Source: Burkholderia sp. Ac-20365
GTDB taxonomy: Bacteria > Pseudomonadota > Gammaproteobacteria > Burkholderiales > Burkholderiaceae
Reading direction: 5' to 3'
NCBI RefSeq assembly: GCF_017104715.1
Contig: NZ_JAAGPI010000032.1
Coordinates: forward strand, 1 to 64,000
DNA: 64,000 bases
Shown: in pieces, positions 1 through 6,988 of the stretch
How the letters are laid out: every line of letters begins with the position of its first letter
Numbering within the stretch: the stretch's first letter is position 1
The notes under the pieces: generated by a model
The model's input: only the letters and a program-made list of their open reading frames with translations
Database searches by the model: none
What the model was told of the DNA's origin: nothing
Program-made: the position numbers and the translations under genes

Positions 1-2
1 TG

Positions 3-122
3 CCCGGCACGAAGAAACCGCGCGAGTTCACCCGCGCCGATCTGGATCAGGCCATCGGGCAGCTCGTGCAGCCGCCAGCGGCACCTTCCACACCTGGCCA
101 GCGGTCTGCACGCACTCACTGA
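3..122 (+). CDS. C-terminal 39 codons of an unidentified protein (partial)
   Basis: An open frame enters from the left edge and ends at a TGA at 120-122. The visible tail starts PGTKKPREFTRADLDQAIGQ and finishes in a Pro/Ser-rich stretch. The first half looks like the charged, helical end of a real protein; a transposase or plasmid-maintenance protein is possible but I do not recognise it. No start is inside the window. Frame and composition are the only support. Confidence 0.35.
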   Translation, partial: PGTKKPREFTRADLDQAIGQLVQPPAAPSTPGQRSARTH

Positions 123-693
123 TCGCACTGACACGCCCTGCCCGTTCAGCCGGCCTCCTTCGACACCGTGTGTGAGTTAACCCCTGAAAGACAGCCCCCA
201 ACCCAAACGTCAGAAACACGACATCTGTAAATAGCCAGCGCTACGACATTTGAATCTGGCTTTGACATGGTTGTAGGTCCCAAATAGTAATGTCCGGTTT
301 GAGCCAAGTTCAGATGTCCGCTTTACGGACCGTCGTAAGCTGATGTGACGAGCCATGACGCGTCAGTGCTCGCAGCCTGTCCGCTCCGTATCTACCGGAT
401 CGGTCGCCGACACCGCAATCCCGCCTGCGAACTCGATATGAAGCGCAACAAGCCAGCGTCTCGGGCAGTTCCGCCTGATCCAGACCGTGCGACCGACACG
501 GATGTGCAAAATCTGGTTGACGAGGACGACGAGAATCGCAACCTTGAACAACGCCCTTGCACGTGGGGTCTGTCGATGTCTCACAGACTTAGCCTCATGA
601 GATGTTCCTGTTTTGGGTCAATAGCATCGCCGGTCGACACCGCCAGTCCTATGAGACTGGCGGCATGTGATCAGGTCAAGTGCGCAAACGCGA
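123..693. other. Gene-poor stretch of about 570 bases
   Basis: I see no convincing gene. The open frames here lack good ribosome binding sites and give arginine- and cysteine-rich proteins typical of chance frames. The segment around 240-340 is less GC-rich than the rest and may be the remnant of a mobile element end, but no matching inverted repeat or target duplication is visible. A perfect hairpin lies at 640-663. Confidence 0.4.
640..663. repeat. Perfect 9-bp inverted repeat
   Basis: CCGCCAGTC and GACTGGCGG are separated by six bases. The hairpin lies about 30 bases beyond the stop of the minus-strand gene ending at 694, so it could end that transcript. No T-run follows on either strand, so a canonical intrinsic terminator is not supported. 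Confidence 0.5.
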
Positions 694-1065
694 TCAACGT
701 CGCTTCATCTTGATCACGCGAGAGATTTGCCCGAGCGTAAATCCGCTGTTCTTCACAAACTCTGCGTATTCGGCTGGGGCTGTCACCGAAGTTGCGGCCA
801 CGTAGTCACCCACATACCGGAATCGATCGGATGCCGTACGCAGGAAGATCGGCACAGGTTCCAGTTGTCGGGCAAGCGTGCGCCCCGCGGCCCGCGCCGA
901 TGCGCTGCCGTCGCACACAATGACGTCTGGCGCATGAGGATTCAGATCCTGTCGCAAGCGGGCCGCGACAACCTTCCCTCCCTTGACGGGAAGAAATGCC
1001 TGCTTACTCCCCCCCGTGACCCTGTGAATGTCTTCACGAGAATATTCTTTTCCGATTTCAAACAT
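694..1065 (-). CDS. Conserved hypothetical protein (possibly DUF6697-like), 123 aa
   Basis: The protein opens MFEIGKEYSREDIHRVTGGS and continues with alternating hydrophobic strands (VVAARL, DVIVCDG, VPIFLR, YVGDYV), suggesting a small soluble alpha/beta domain. The opening resembles a family I recall as DUF6697, which is found alone or attached to nuclease-like domains; that assignment is from memory and tentative. ATG at 1063-1065 has a GGAG-type site just upstream on the minus strand. The coding quality is clearly better than the overlapping plus-strand frame. It stands alone and no function is assigned. Confidence 0.6.
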   Translation of the reverse strand: MFEIGKEYSREDIHRVTGGSKQAFLPVKGGKVVAARLRQDLNPHAPDVIVCDGSASARAAGRTLARQLEPVPIFLRTASDRFRYVGDYVAATSVTAPAEYAEFVKNSGFTLGQISRVIKMKRR

Positions 1066-1294
1066 GGTTGACTCCGCGATATGGCGTCATGCAGCGGCGC
1101 TGCGACGCCAGGCGCGGCAATCGTAGCGAGCCGTTTCTAAAATTGGTGTATAGACGCTGGCGAAGTTGATAAATGCGCCGTGTCGAAGCGCGAATCTTTT
1201 TCTAAGAATGACCGAATCTTTACGCCTTGTTTATTCCCTTCGGTCTACGCTTGGTCCATCTCAACGACCCTGCCAAGGGTACAAAAACGAAGAC

Positions 1295-1630
1295 ATGGGC
1301 TACGCACAAGTTCTGACCATTCACGAAACCGTCCCGGACGCTCTCCCCCGCTATCGATCAAACGTCGTTCCTTTGCGCTCGCCGCGCGCGCAGGTTGAAG
1401 TCTTTCTCACAGGCACCAACTCCGACGTGTTACGCACCCATCTCGCCACGCTGCTTCATTCGTCGCTCGGCGTTTATGTGTCGCGCACAAACGTGTTGCG
1501 CGACAAGATATGCGTGCATCTCAACATTGCTCCCGACGATCTCGACTTCACACTCCACACGCTGATAACAACACTGCCTGAAGCGACGATCGGCACGCTC
1601 ACGCGCGCGCATGTGCGCGAGGAGTGCTGA
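1295..1630 (+). CDS. Hypothetical protein coupled to a DapA-family gene, 111 aa
   Basis: A longer frame begins at 1166, but ATG 1295 (MGYAQVLTIHETVPD) is the more natural start because the upstream codons look non-coding. The protein is soluble, with a central strand-helix pattern (QVEVFLTGTNSDVLRTHLAT) and no signal peptide or recognised motif. Its stop is followed after one base by the ATG of the DapA-family gene, whose ribosome binding site lies inside this frame. The two are therefore probably translationally coupled and functionally linked. The family is unknown to me. Confidence 0.6.
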   Translation: MGYAQVLTIHETVPDALPRYRSNVVPLRSPRAQVEVFLTGTNSDVLRTHLATLLHSSLGVYVSRTNVLRDKICVHLNIAPDDLDFTLHTLITTLPEATIGTLTRAHVREEC

Positions 1631-1631
1631 C

Positions 1632-2516
1632 ATGTATTCGGGAATCTGGCTTCCGCTTGTCACGCCATTCTGTTCGGGCGAAGTTGATGTGGAAGCGCTT
1701 CAGGCGTTAACGGAGCACTACGCGCGTTCGGGTATCGCGGGAATCGTCGCGTTGGGCACCACGGGCGAGGCCGCACTTCTGTCCGACATCGAGCGCGTCA
1801 CCGTTTTGCAGGCGATCACGGATGTTGTCGATGGACGGTTGCCCGTGCTGGTCGGCGTCGGAGGTTTCAACACCCAGGCGTTCGTACATGAGATCCGGCG
1901 TTTCGAGCGTTGGGACGTCGCCGGCTTTCTCGTCTCGGCGCCCGCGTATGTGTGCCCAGACCAGCTTGGCATCGCGGGCCATTTCGAACGGGTCGCGCGA
2001 GAGACGGAGCGGTCAATCGTGCTCTACGACGTGCCGCATCGAACAGGCGTGCCGATCGAGCCTGACACCGTGCGCCGGCTCGCGGAAAGCGAGAATATCG
2101 TCGCCATCAAGGCATGCGTAAGCCGTCACTTTGACGCACTGTGTGAGATGCCCGTCAACGTGCTGTGCGGCACTGACACAGACTTCCTCGAGTGCCTCAC
2201 GGCCGGCGGACATGGCGGCATTCTGGCAAGCGCGCATGTCTGTCCGGATCTGTTGATCACGATTCAATCGCTCATGCAGGCGGGCGACGTAGACACGGCA
2301 CATCGAATCTTCGACCGTCTCAGGCCCCTGCTCCGATTACTGTTCGCGGCGCCCAATCCTTCCGCGATCAAGGCGATGCTGTCCATCGAGGGACGAATTT
2401 CGGATGAAGTGCGCATGCCGCTCACGCCGGCCTCTGTCGCGCTCGTCGAACAATTGGCGCAATCGCACGCTGTCCTCGATGAACTGCGCGCGGAGTTTGC
2501 ATTGGCTGTGCAATAG
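1632..2516 (+). CDS. DapA-family lyase/synthase (4-hydroxy-tetrahydrodipicolinate synthase-like)
   Basis: A 294-residue TIM-barrel aldolase of the DapA/NAL superfamily. Visible signatures are GTTGE at 42-46, Tyr132 in YDVPHRTG with the conserved Arg137, and Schiff-base Lys160 in VAIKAC. These match the E. coli DapA positions Tyr133, Arg138 and Lys161. The length fits. GAGGAG at 1619-1624 supports ATG 1632. Because it sits away from lysine genes and next to an unknown small protein, it may be a paralogue acting on another 2-oxo acid, as many members do, rather than the housekeeping dapA. Superfamily is near certain; substrate is open. Confidence 0.85.
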   Translation: MYSGIWLPLVTPFCSGEVDVEALQALTEHYARSGIAGIVALGTTGEAALLSDIERVTVLQAITDVVDGRLPVLVGVGGFNTQAFVHEIRRFERWDVAGFLVSAPAYVCPDQLGIAGHFERVARETERSIVLYDVPHRTGVPIEPDTVRRLAESENIVAIKACVSRHFDALCEMPVNVLCGTDTDFLECLTAGGHGGILASAHVCPDLLITIQSLMQAGDVDTAHRIFDRLRPLLRLLFAAPNPSAIKAMLSIEGRISDEVRMPLTPASVALVEQLAQSHAVLDELRAEFALAVQ

Positions 2517-2671
2517 CACCGCAAATAAAACGACCGCGGCTTCCGCTGCGTGTTTGAATTATCCTGCTGCGCCGTTGGCATACGGCGCATTAACGCAGAG
2601 CGCGTGTTGTTTTATAAATTCGTTATACGGCGAATGACACAATCTCGGCGTTAAGGAAAGCGAGGTTGTCC

Positions 2672-2896
2672 ATGCTTCGGTTGCGATTCTTTCGATATAA
2701 AAGCACAGCAGAAACCGTAACAAAAGCAAACCAGCACAGCAGCGTCATTGCAGCGCGCCAGATCCTGCACCGCTGGTGCGTCGGACTGGCAGTTACCGCT
2801 GGCGTCGTCGGGTTATTGGCGATCAGCCTGGGCTTTGCGACGTTCGGCATCTCCATCTATATTGCCGCGATTTTGCCCTTCGCATTCTTTTCGTAG
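2672..2896 (+). CDS. Small membrane protein, 74 aa
   Basis: ATG 2672 follows AAGGAAAGCGAGG at suitable spacing; an in-frame TTG lies six bases upstream. A basic N-terminus (MLRLRFFRYK) is followed by two hydrophobic stretches (VGLAVTAGVVGLLAISLGFA and ISIYIAAILPFAFF), predicting two short membrane helices with little loop between them. No family is recognised. A minus-strand frame covers the same bases but lacks a comparable pattern. It is supported only by the ribosome binding site and the membrane pattern. Confidence 0.4.
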   Translation: MLRLRFFRYKSTAETVTKANQHSSVIAARQILHRWCVGLAVTAGVVGLLAISLGFATFGISIYIAAILPFAFFS

Positions 2897-3006
2897 CAGG
2901 TCGTGACAAGCGATTGCGTCAGCGTCGCGCATCGACTTCTGCGATCACCCGCAGCTAACGAGAAAACCCGACATGATTAACCCATTAGCGTTCCTTAATT
3001 GAAGTT

Positions 3007-3019
3007 AGCTAAATTAGCT
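3007..3019. repeat. AGCTAA-A-TTAGCT palindrome
   Basis: A short perfect inverted repeat with a one-base centre lies in an AT-rich patch about 140 bases before the truncated methyltransferase gene. It could be an operator for a dimeric regulator, but the length is small enough for chance. Confidence 0.3.
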
Positions 3020-3155
3020 TTTCTCGTTTTGGTAATCGCTGCACACTGACGCCATTCAACTCGTCACGTCCCCGACCCGACAGCCGCAGTTCAACTGATC
3101 CAGTGGACGATTCCGTCGACCCGTCTTTGCACCTATGCAAGGTCAGGAGGCAGTC

Positions 3156-3509
3156 ATGGCTATTCATACCGGGAAGCTCGCCAGTTTCTATAGCGCAATT
3201 CAGCATCGTCGTGAACCGGTCGTCTATGCGTCCACGATAGTTGCCAGCAACAGACTGGCGCTCTATGCAGCGCTTGCGGACAATCCGTCGACAGCAGATG
3301 AACTTGCACACGCAACCACAACAGAGTTGCACTGCGTGCGCGAGTGGCTGGTCGATCTCGCCGCGTCTGGCTATCTCCAGTACGACGCAGCGCGCCAGCG
3401 TTACTGGATGACCGAGCAGCAAGCATATGCGCTCGCCGATACGGCTGGCAATGCGTTCATCAAAGGCGCATTTGCAACCTGGCGCAAAGCGAAGCTATTC
3501 GGAAGATGA
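3156..3509 (+). pseudogene. Truncated SAM-methyltransferase: N-terminal winged-helix part only
   Basis: AGGAGG at 3144-3149 points to ATG 3156. The 117-residue product matches the N-terminal domain of class I methyltransferases of the Rv2258c/O-methyltransferase type: FYSAIQHRREPVVYAS, a winged helix (LALYAALADNPSTADELA, then LVDLAASGYLQYD) and YWMTEQQAYAL. Those proteins are normally about 350 residues, with the SAM-binding Rossmann domain after this part. Here the frame stops at 3509 after RKAKLFGR. I found no continuation in another frame before the convergent LysR gene. It is most likely a gene remnant; a free-standing small regulator is the alternative. Confidence 0.6.
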
Positions 3510-3569
3510 CGCAAAACGATCGATGCGCTGTCGCGCGCTCATCCGTTTTCAAACCCTCAAGCCAGAGCT

Positions 3570-4475
3570 CTAACGAGAACCACGTACTGCTGCGTCAAAC
3601 CGCTGCATCGTCAAACCATGAAATGCCCGGGCAGCGGGACTAAGCGTCTGTGCGCGCCTCCATAGCATGTTCAGCTGCCGGACCACTCGAATGTCGGCAA
3701 CGGGCAATTCAATCAGACTGCCCGCTTCGAGTTCATCGCTCACGGACAGGCGCGACACCCACGACACCGCGCGTCCGATACGCAACACCCGCTTGATCGC
3801 CTCCGGGCTACCGACGACCAGCCCCGGCTCGAGCACTAGCCCGTGAGCCGCGTAAGCCTGTGCAACGACTTCGCGCGTACCCGAGCCCTCCTCCCGCATG
3901 ACCAGTTCGACATCCGACAAAGCCGCCGCGCTGAGCTTGCGTTTTCGGGCAAGTGGATGATTCGGACCCGCGACGGCAATGATTTCGTCGTCGCCAAGCG
4001 ACATAACGTCGAACGCATCGTCGTCGTACGGACCTTCGATCAACCCAAGCTGACAGTGCTGCCCGAGCACGGCGCTCTTGACCTGTTCGGTGTTGGAGAT
4101 CACGAGTTCGATGGTCACGCCCGGATGCAGATCGCGATAGGCGTCCATCAAGGCGGGCATCAGATACGTGCCGATCGTGCGGCTCGATGCAATCACCAGA
4201 TGCCCTCTTTTAAGACCCGCGAATTCGCCGACAGCAGCCTCCGCTGCGTCGGCCAGACGGAATATCTGGCCCGCGTATTCAGCCAGCAGACGGCCGGCTT
4301 CCGTCAGTTGCATGCCGCGCGGCAAACGGTCGAACAGCGCCACGCCGAGTCGCTCTTCGAGTTCGCGTATCTCCCGGGTCAGCGCGGGTTGGCTCACATG
4401 CAGCCGCTCGGCCGCTGCCGTCACGCTGCCTGTCTGCGCGACGGCATCGAACGCTGCCAGATGGGTGAAGTTCAT
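3570..4475 (-). CDS. LysR-family regulator, YeiE/CbbR-like
   Basis: A 301-residue LysR protein. The N-terminal helix-turn-helix is clear (AVAQTGSVTAAAERLHVSQP with LTREIRELEERLGVALFDR). The ligand-binding half holds ASSRTIGTYLMPAL, NTEQVKSAVLGQ and MREEGSGTREV, a pattern I associate with the CbbR/YeiE branch. Start MNFTHLAAFDAV is preferred over an upstream Met ten codons earlier. It is divergent from the TDT-family exporter gene with a 100-bp AT-rich gap, the usual arrangement of a LysR and its target. YeiE proteins respond to sulfite; applying that here is inference. Confidence 0.85.
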   Translation of the reverse strand: MNFTHLAAFDAVAQTGSVTAAAERLHVSQPALTREIRELEERLGVALFDRLPRGMQLTEAGRLLAEYAGQIFRLADAAEAAVGEFAGLKRGHLVIASSRTIGTYLMPALMDAYRDLHPGVTIELVISNTEQVKSAVLGQHCQLGLIEGPYDDDAFDVMSLGDDEIIAVAGPNHPLARKRKLSAAALSDVELVMREEGSGTREVVAQAYAAHGLVLEPGLVVGSPEAIKRVLRIGRAVSWVSRLSVSDELEAGSLIELPVADIRVVRQLNMLWRRAQTLSPAARAFHGLTMQRFDAAVRGSR

Positions 4476-4576
4476 GAGATAACAGGATGATATGGGAACT
4501 ATCATAAATATGTATTTTTAGTATATATCGCGGCGGCCTAGAGTTCACTCATCGACCACCTCCACTGGAGATAGTG
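4476..4576. promoter_or_regulatory. Divergent promoter region, LysR / TDT exporter
   Basis: The gap between the two divergent genes is strikingly AT-rich around 4499-4530 (ATAAATATGTATTTTTAGTATATAT), against a GC-rich background. Overlapping T-N11-A-type half sites typical of LysR operators can be drawn there. CTGGAGATAGTG before 4577 is the exporter ribosome binding site. Confidence 0.5.
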
Positions 4577-5722
4577 ATGAGCCGAACAACAACCGCCCAG
4601 CGCTCCCACAAGGCCCATCACGAGGGCTTGCTGGAAAACATCCGCCAGCTCACACCGAACTGGTTCGCCGTCACGATGGGGACGGGTGCCGCGTATCTCG
4701 TGCTGAACGCACTGCCGGTTTCGTTTGCCGGAAAGGCGTTGCTTGCGCAATCGTTGTGGATCGGGGATGTCGGCCTCTACGCGATCTTCTTTCTGATGTT
4801 TGCCGGCAGATTTATCCTGTTTCGCGAGACGATCGGCCCGTTGGTGCGTCATCCGTTGCAGTCGATGTTCCTCGGCGCGTTGCCGATGGGTCTTGCACCG
4901 ATCGTCAATGGCTTCGTCGCCTTTGCCGCGCCGCGCTTAGGTGAATCCGCGTATCAGATCGCATTGAACCTGTGGGTGTTCGACGCGGTGCTGTCGGTGG
5001 TGATTGCAGTCGGCGTGCCGTATGCGATGTTCACGCGTCAGGAACACAGTCTGGAGCGCCTCACGGCCGCCTTGCTGTTGCCCATCGTCGCGCCCGAAGT
5101 CGCTGCATCCAGCGCGGGTGTGCTGGCGCCTCATTTGCCGGCATCAGTCGCGCAACTGGTGGTCGGAGCGGGTTATGTGCTGTGGGCGATCTCCGTGCCG
5201 CTGGCATTCGCGATTCTGACCATCGTCCTGTTTCGGCTGATCATTCACAAATTGCCGCATCGCGAACTGGGCGTGACCAGCTGGCTCACGCTGGGTCCCA
5301 TCGGTACGGGCGCGCTTGGCCTCGTCACGCTCGGCGATGCCGCCAGCAAGGCATTCGCTCATACTGCCTTGCACGACGTCGCGTCGCTCGCGAGCAGCTT
5401 CGGTATCTTCGGTGCGCTTCTTCTGTGGGGCGCGGGCCTGTGGTGGCTTGCCTGCGCCGTGCTCTTCATGTGGCGCTATCGCCTCGAAGGATTGCCGTTC
5501 AATCTCGGCTGGTGGGGTTTCACTTTCCCGATCGGCGTCTACACGCTCGCGACGTTTGCTCTTGGACGCGCGACGGGATTCGATTGCTTCATGCACATCG
5601 GTGTCGTGCTCGCCATTGCACTCGGCGCGCTGTGGATCTTCGTGAGCTGCCGTACCGCTAACGCGCTGCTACACAAGGAAGTGCGATTTCGTGCGCCGTG
5701 TCTTGCGCAGGCTCATGCGTGA
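4577..5722 (+). CDS. TDT-family transporter (TehA/Mae1/SSU1-like)
   Basis: A 381-residue inner-membrane protein with about ten hydrophobic helices. The family signature is near the N-terminus: LTPNWFAVTMGTGAAYLVLN, where the helix-1 Gly-Thr-Gly motif is typical of the tellurite-resistance/dicarboxylate transporter (SLAC1 fold) family. Family substrates include C4-dicarboxylates, tellurite-related ions and, for SSU1-like members, sulfite. The divergent YeiE-like LysR makes sulfite or a related anion a reasonable guess. ATG 4577 is preferred over GTG 4574 for its spacing to GGAG. The acfC-like gene follows in the same direction. Confidence 0.85.
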   Translation: MSRTTTAQRSHKAHHEGLLENIRQLTPNWFAVTMGTGAAYLVLNALPVSFAGKALLAQSLWIGDVGLYAIFFLMFAGRFILFRETIGPLVRHPLQSMFLGALPMGLAPIVNGFVAFAAPRLGESAYQIALNLWVFDAVLSVVIAVGVPYAMFTRQEHSLERLTAALLLPIVAPEVAASSAGVLAPHLPASVAQLVVGAGYVLWAISVPLAFAILTIVLFRLIIHKLPHRELGVTSWLTLGPIGTGALGLVTLGDAASKAFAHTALHDVASLASSFGIFGALLLWGAGLWWLACAVLFMWRYRLEGLPFNLGWWGFTFPIGVYTLATFALGRATGFDCFMHIGVVLAIALGALWIFVSCRTANALLHKEVRFRAPCLAQAHA

Positions 5723-5865
5723 TTGGCCGCTCTGATTGCGCAAACGAACTTCCGGCATGCCAGACACCATTCAATCCATCAAGGGAATATTCCGGGCAAC
5801 GACCTGTTTGCGTGATGGCACGCGCCTGCTCGCTCTCCCCTCCACTCCCACACAAAGGGAATATC

Positions 5866-6672
5866 GTGTTCAAGCCATTCAAAAAGCCGCTTCTCGCGTC
5901 GTTGATGTTCGCAACGCTCGCCGTCAATGCGTTCGCTCATGAAGTACCCGACCCAACCATTAAACACGACGCGCACGACGGTGTAGTTCGCCTGTATGGC
6001 GCAGGCGGACCCGACACCGCATTTATGAAAGTCGCCAAAGTATTCACGCAGGAAACGGGTATCAAAGTCGAAGTGACGGGCGGCCCTGAGCCCACGTGGA
6101 CGAAACAAGCGCAAGCCGATGCCGACATCCTTTGGGGCACGTCAGAAGAAGACATGACTGCATTGCTGGAGACGTATACGACGTTCCACCGGAATGATGT
6201 CATGCCGATCTATATTCGCCCCGCTGTTATTGCAGTGAAGAAGGGAAATCCGAAGAACATCCATAGCTTCGACGATCTGCTCAAGGATGGCGTGCGCATC
6301 GTCGTCACGGAAGGTGCTGGCGTCGCGAATACATCGGGTACGGGTACATGGGAGGATGTAGCGGGCCGCACGGGCAGTCTCGAAGACGTCAGGCGTTTCA
6401 GGAAGAACATCGTAGGATTCGGCAAGGGCAGCGGCCCGAGCTTCAAGATGTTCGTCGAGAAGGACGCGGATGCGTGGATCACCTGGCCTGACTGGCCGAT
6501 CACGCACCCCGACAAGGCGGACTACATCAACCTCCCGAAAGATCGAACGATCTGGCGCGACGTCAATGTGGCGCTCGCTCCCGATGCCGATCCCGAAGCG
6601 AAGCAGTTTCTTGATTTCCTGAATAGCGACCGCGGCGCCGCGATCATGAAGACTGAGGGATGGGTTCGCTAG
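5866..6672 (+). CDS. acfC: AcfC-like periplasmic substrate-binding protein
   Basis: A 268-residue protein with a signal peptide ending near AVNAFA-HEV. It closely follows the accessory colonization factor AcfC pattern: VVRLYGAGGPDTAFMKVAKV, PEPTWTKQAQADADILWGTS, IYIRPAVIAVKKGNPKNI, VTEGAGVANTSGTGTWEDVAG and DAWITWPDWPITHP. AcfC belongs to the sulfate/molybdate-like periplasmic binding protein group, though its ligand is not firmly established. GTG 5866 after AAAGGGA is chosen because it places a normal signal peptide at the start. No ABC permease or ATPase follows, so it is an orphan binding protein, possibly working with the upstream TDT transporter. Confidence 0.85.
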   Translation: MFKPFKKPLLASLMFATLAVNAFAHEVPDPTIKHDAHDGVVRLYGAGGPDTAFMKVAKVFTQETGIKVEVTGGPEPTWTKQAQADADILWGTSEEDMTALLETYTTFHRNDVMPIYIRPAVIAVKKGNPKNIHSFDDLLKDGVRIVVTEGAGVANTSGTGTWEDVAGRTGSLEDVRRFRKNIVGFGKGSGPSFKMFVEKDADAWITWPDWPITHPDKADYINLPKDRTIWRDVNVALAPDADPEAKQFLDFLNSDRGAAIMKTEGWVR

Positions 6673-6988
6673 CGGGTTCTGCGTATTGACGCGCTATCCG
6701 TAGCGTGACTCGTGGGCGGTCGCACTTGCGTTGGCTACGGGACTACGCGTCCCGAGCTGCCCGACACTCGAATCGCGTGCTTAATCATCCCCTAAGCCTA
6801 CGACCACTAACATTGGCCTGCTACTTCGGTAGACCGACCACGCAGGTGGTTGCATTGCGGGCATCGAAGGTACTTCGATACTCCAGATCGTCCGCCACGA
6901 CCGCCTTTTACGAGGCCCGGCCATCATGCCGGGCCCGCTTTTTATGTGCGACGGCAATCGACGTCACACTACTTTCGGCGCTACGCGA
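6673..6988. other. Convergent intergenic region without genes
   Basis: About 316 bases lie between the acfC-like gene and the 3' end of the TonB-receptor gene. One clear intrinsic terminator is present at 6914-6943. I see no other gene or repeat in it. Confidence 0.6.
6914..6943 (+). terminator. Rho-independent terminator
   Basis: GGCCCGGC and GCCGGGCC form an 8-bp GC-rich stem with a six-base loop (CATCAT), followed by CGCTTTTTA. The T-run is on the plus strand, so it ends transcription from the TDT/acfC side. The stem may also slow minus-strand transcripts from the receptor gene. Confidence 0.8.

Noticed and set aside
345-713. A 122-residue plus-strand frame at the left edge
   Set aside because: It has no ribosome binding site, an Arg/Cys-rich random-looking composition and a longer-than-needed overlap with the better minus-strand gene.
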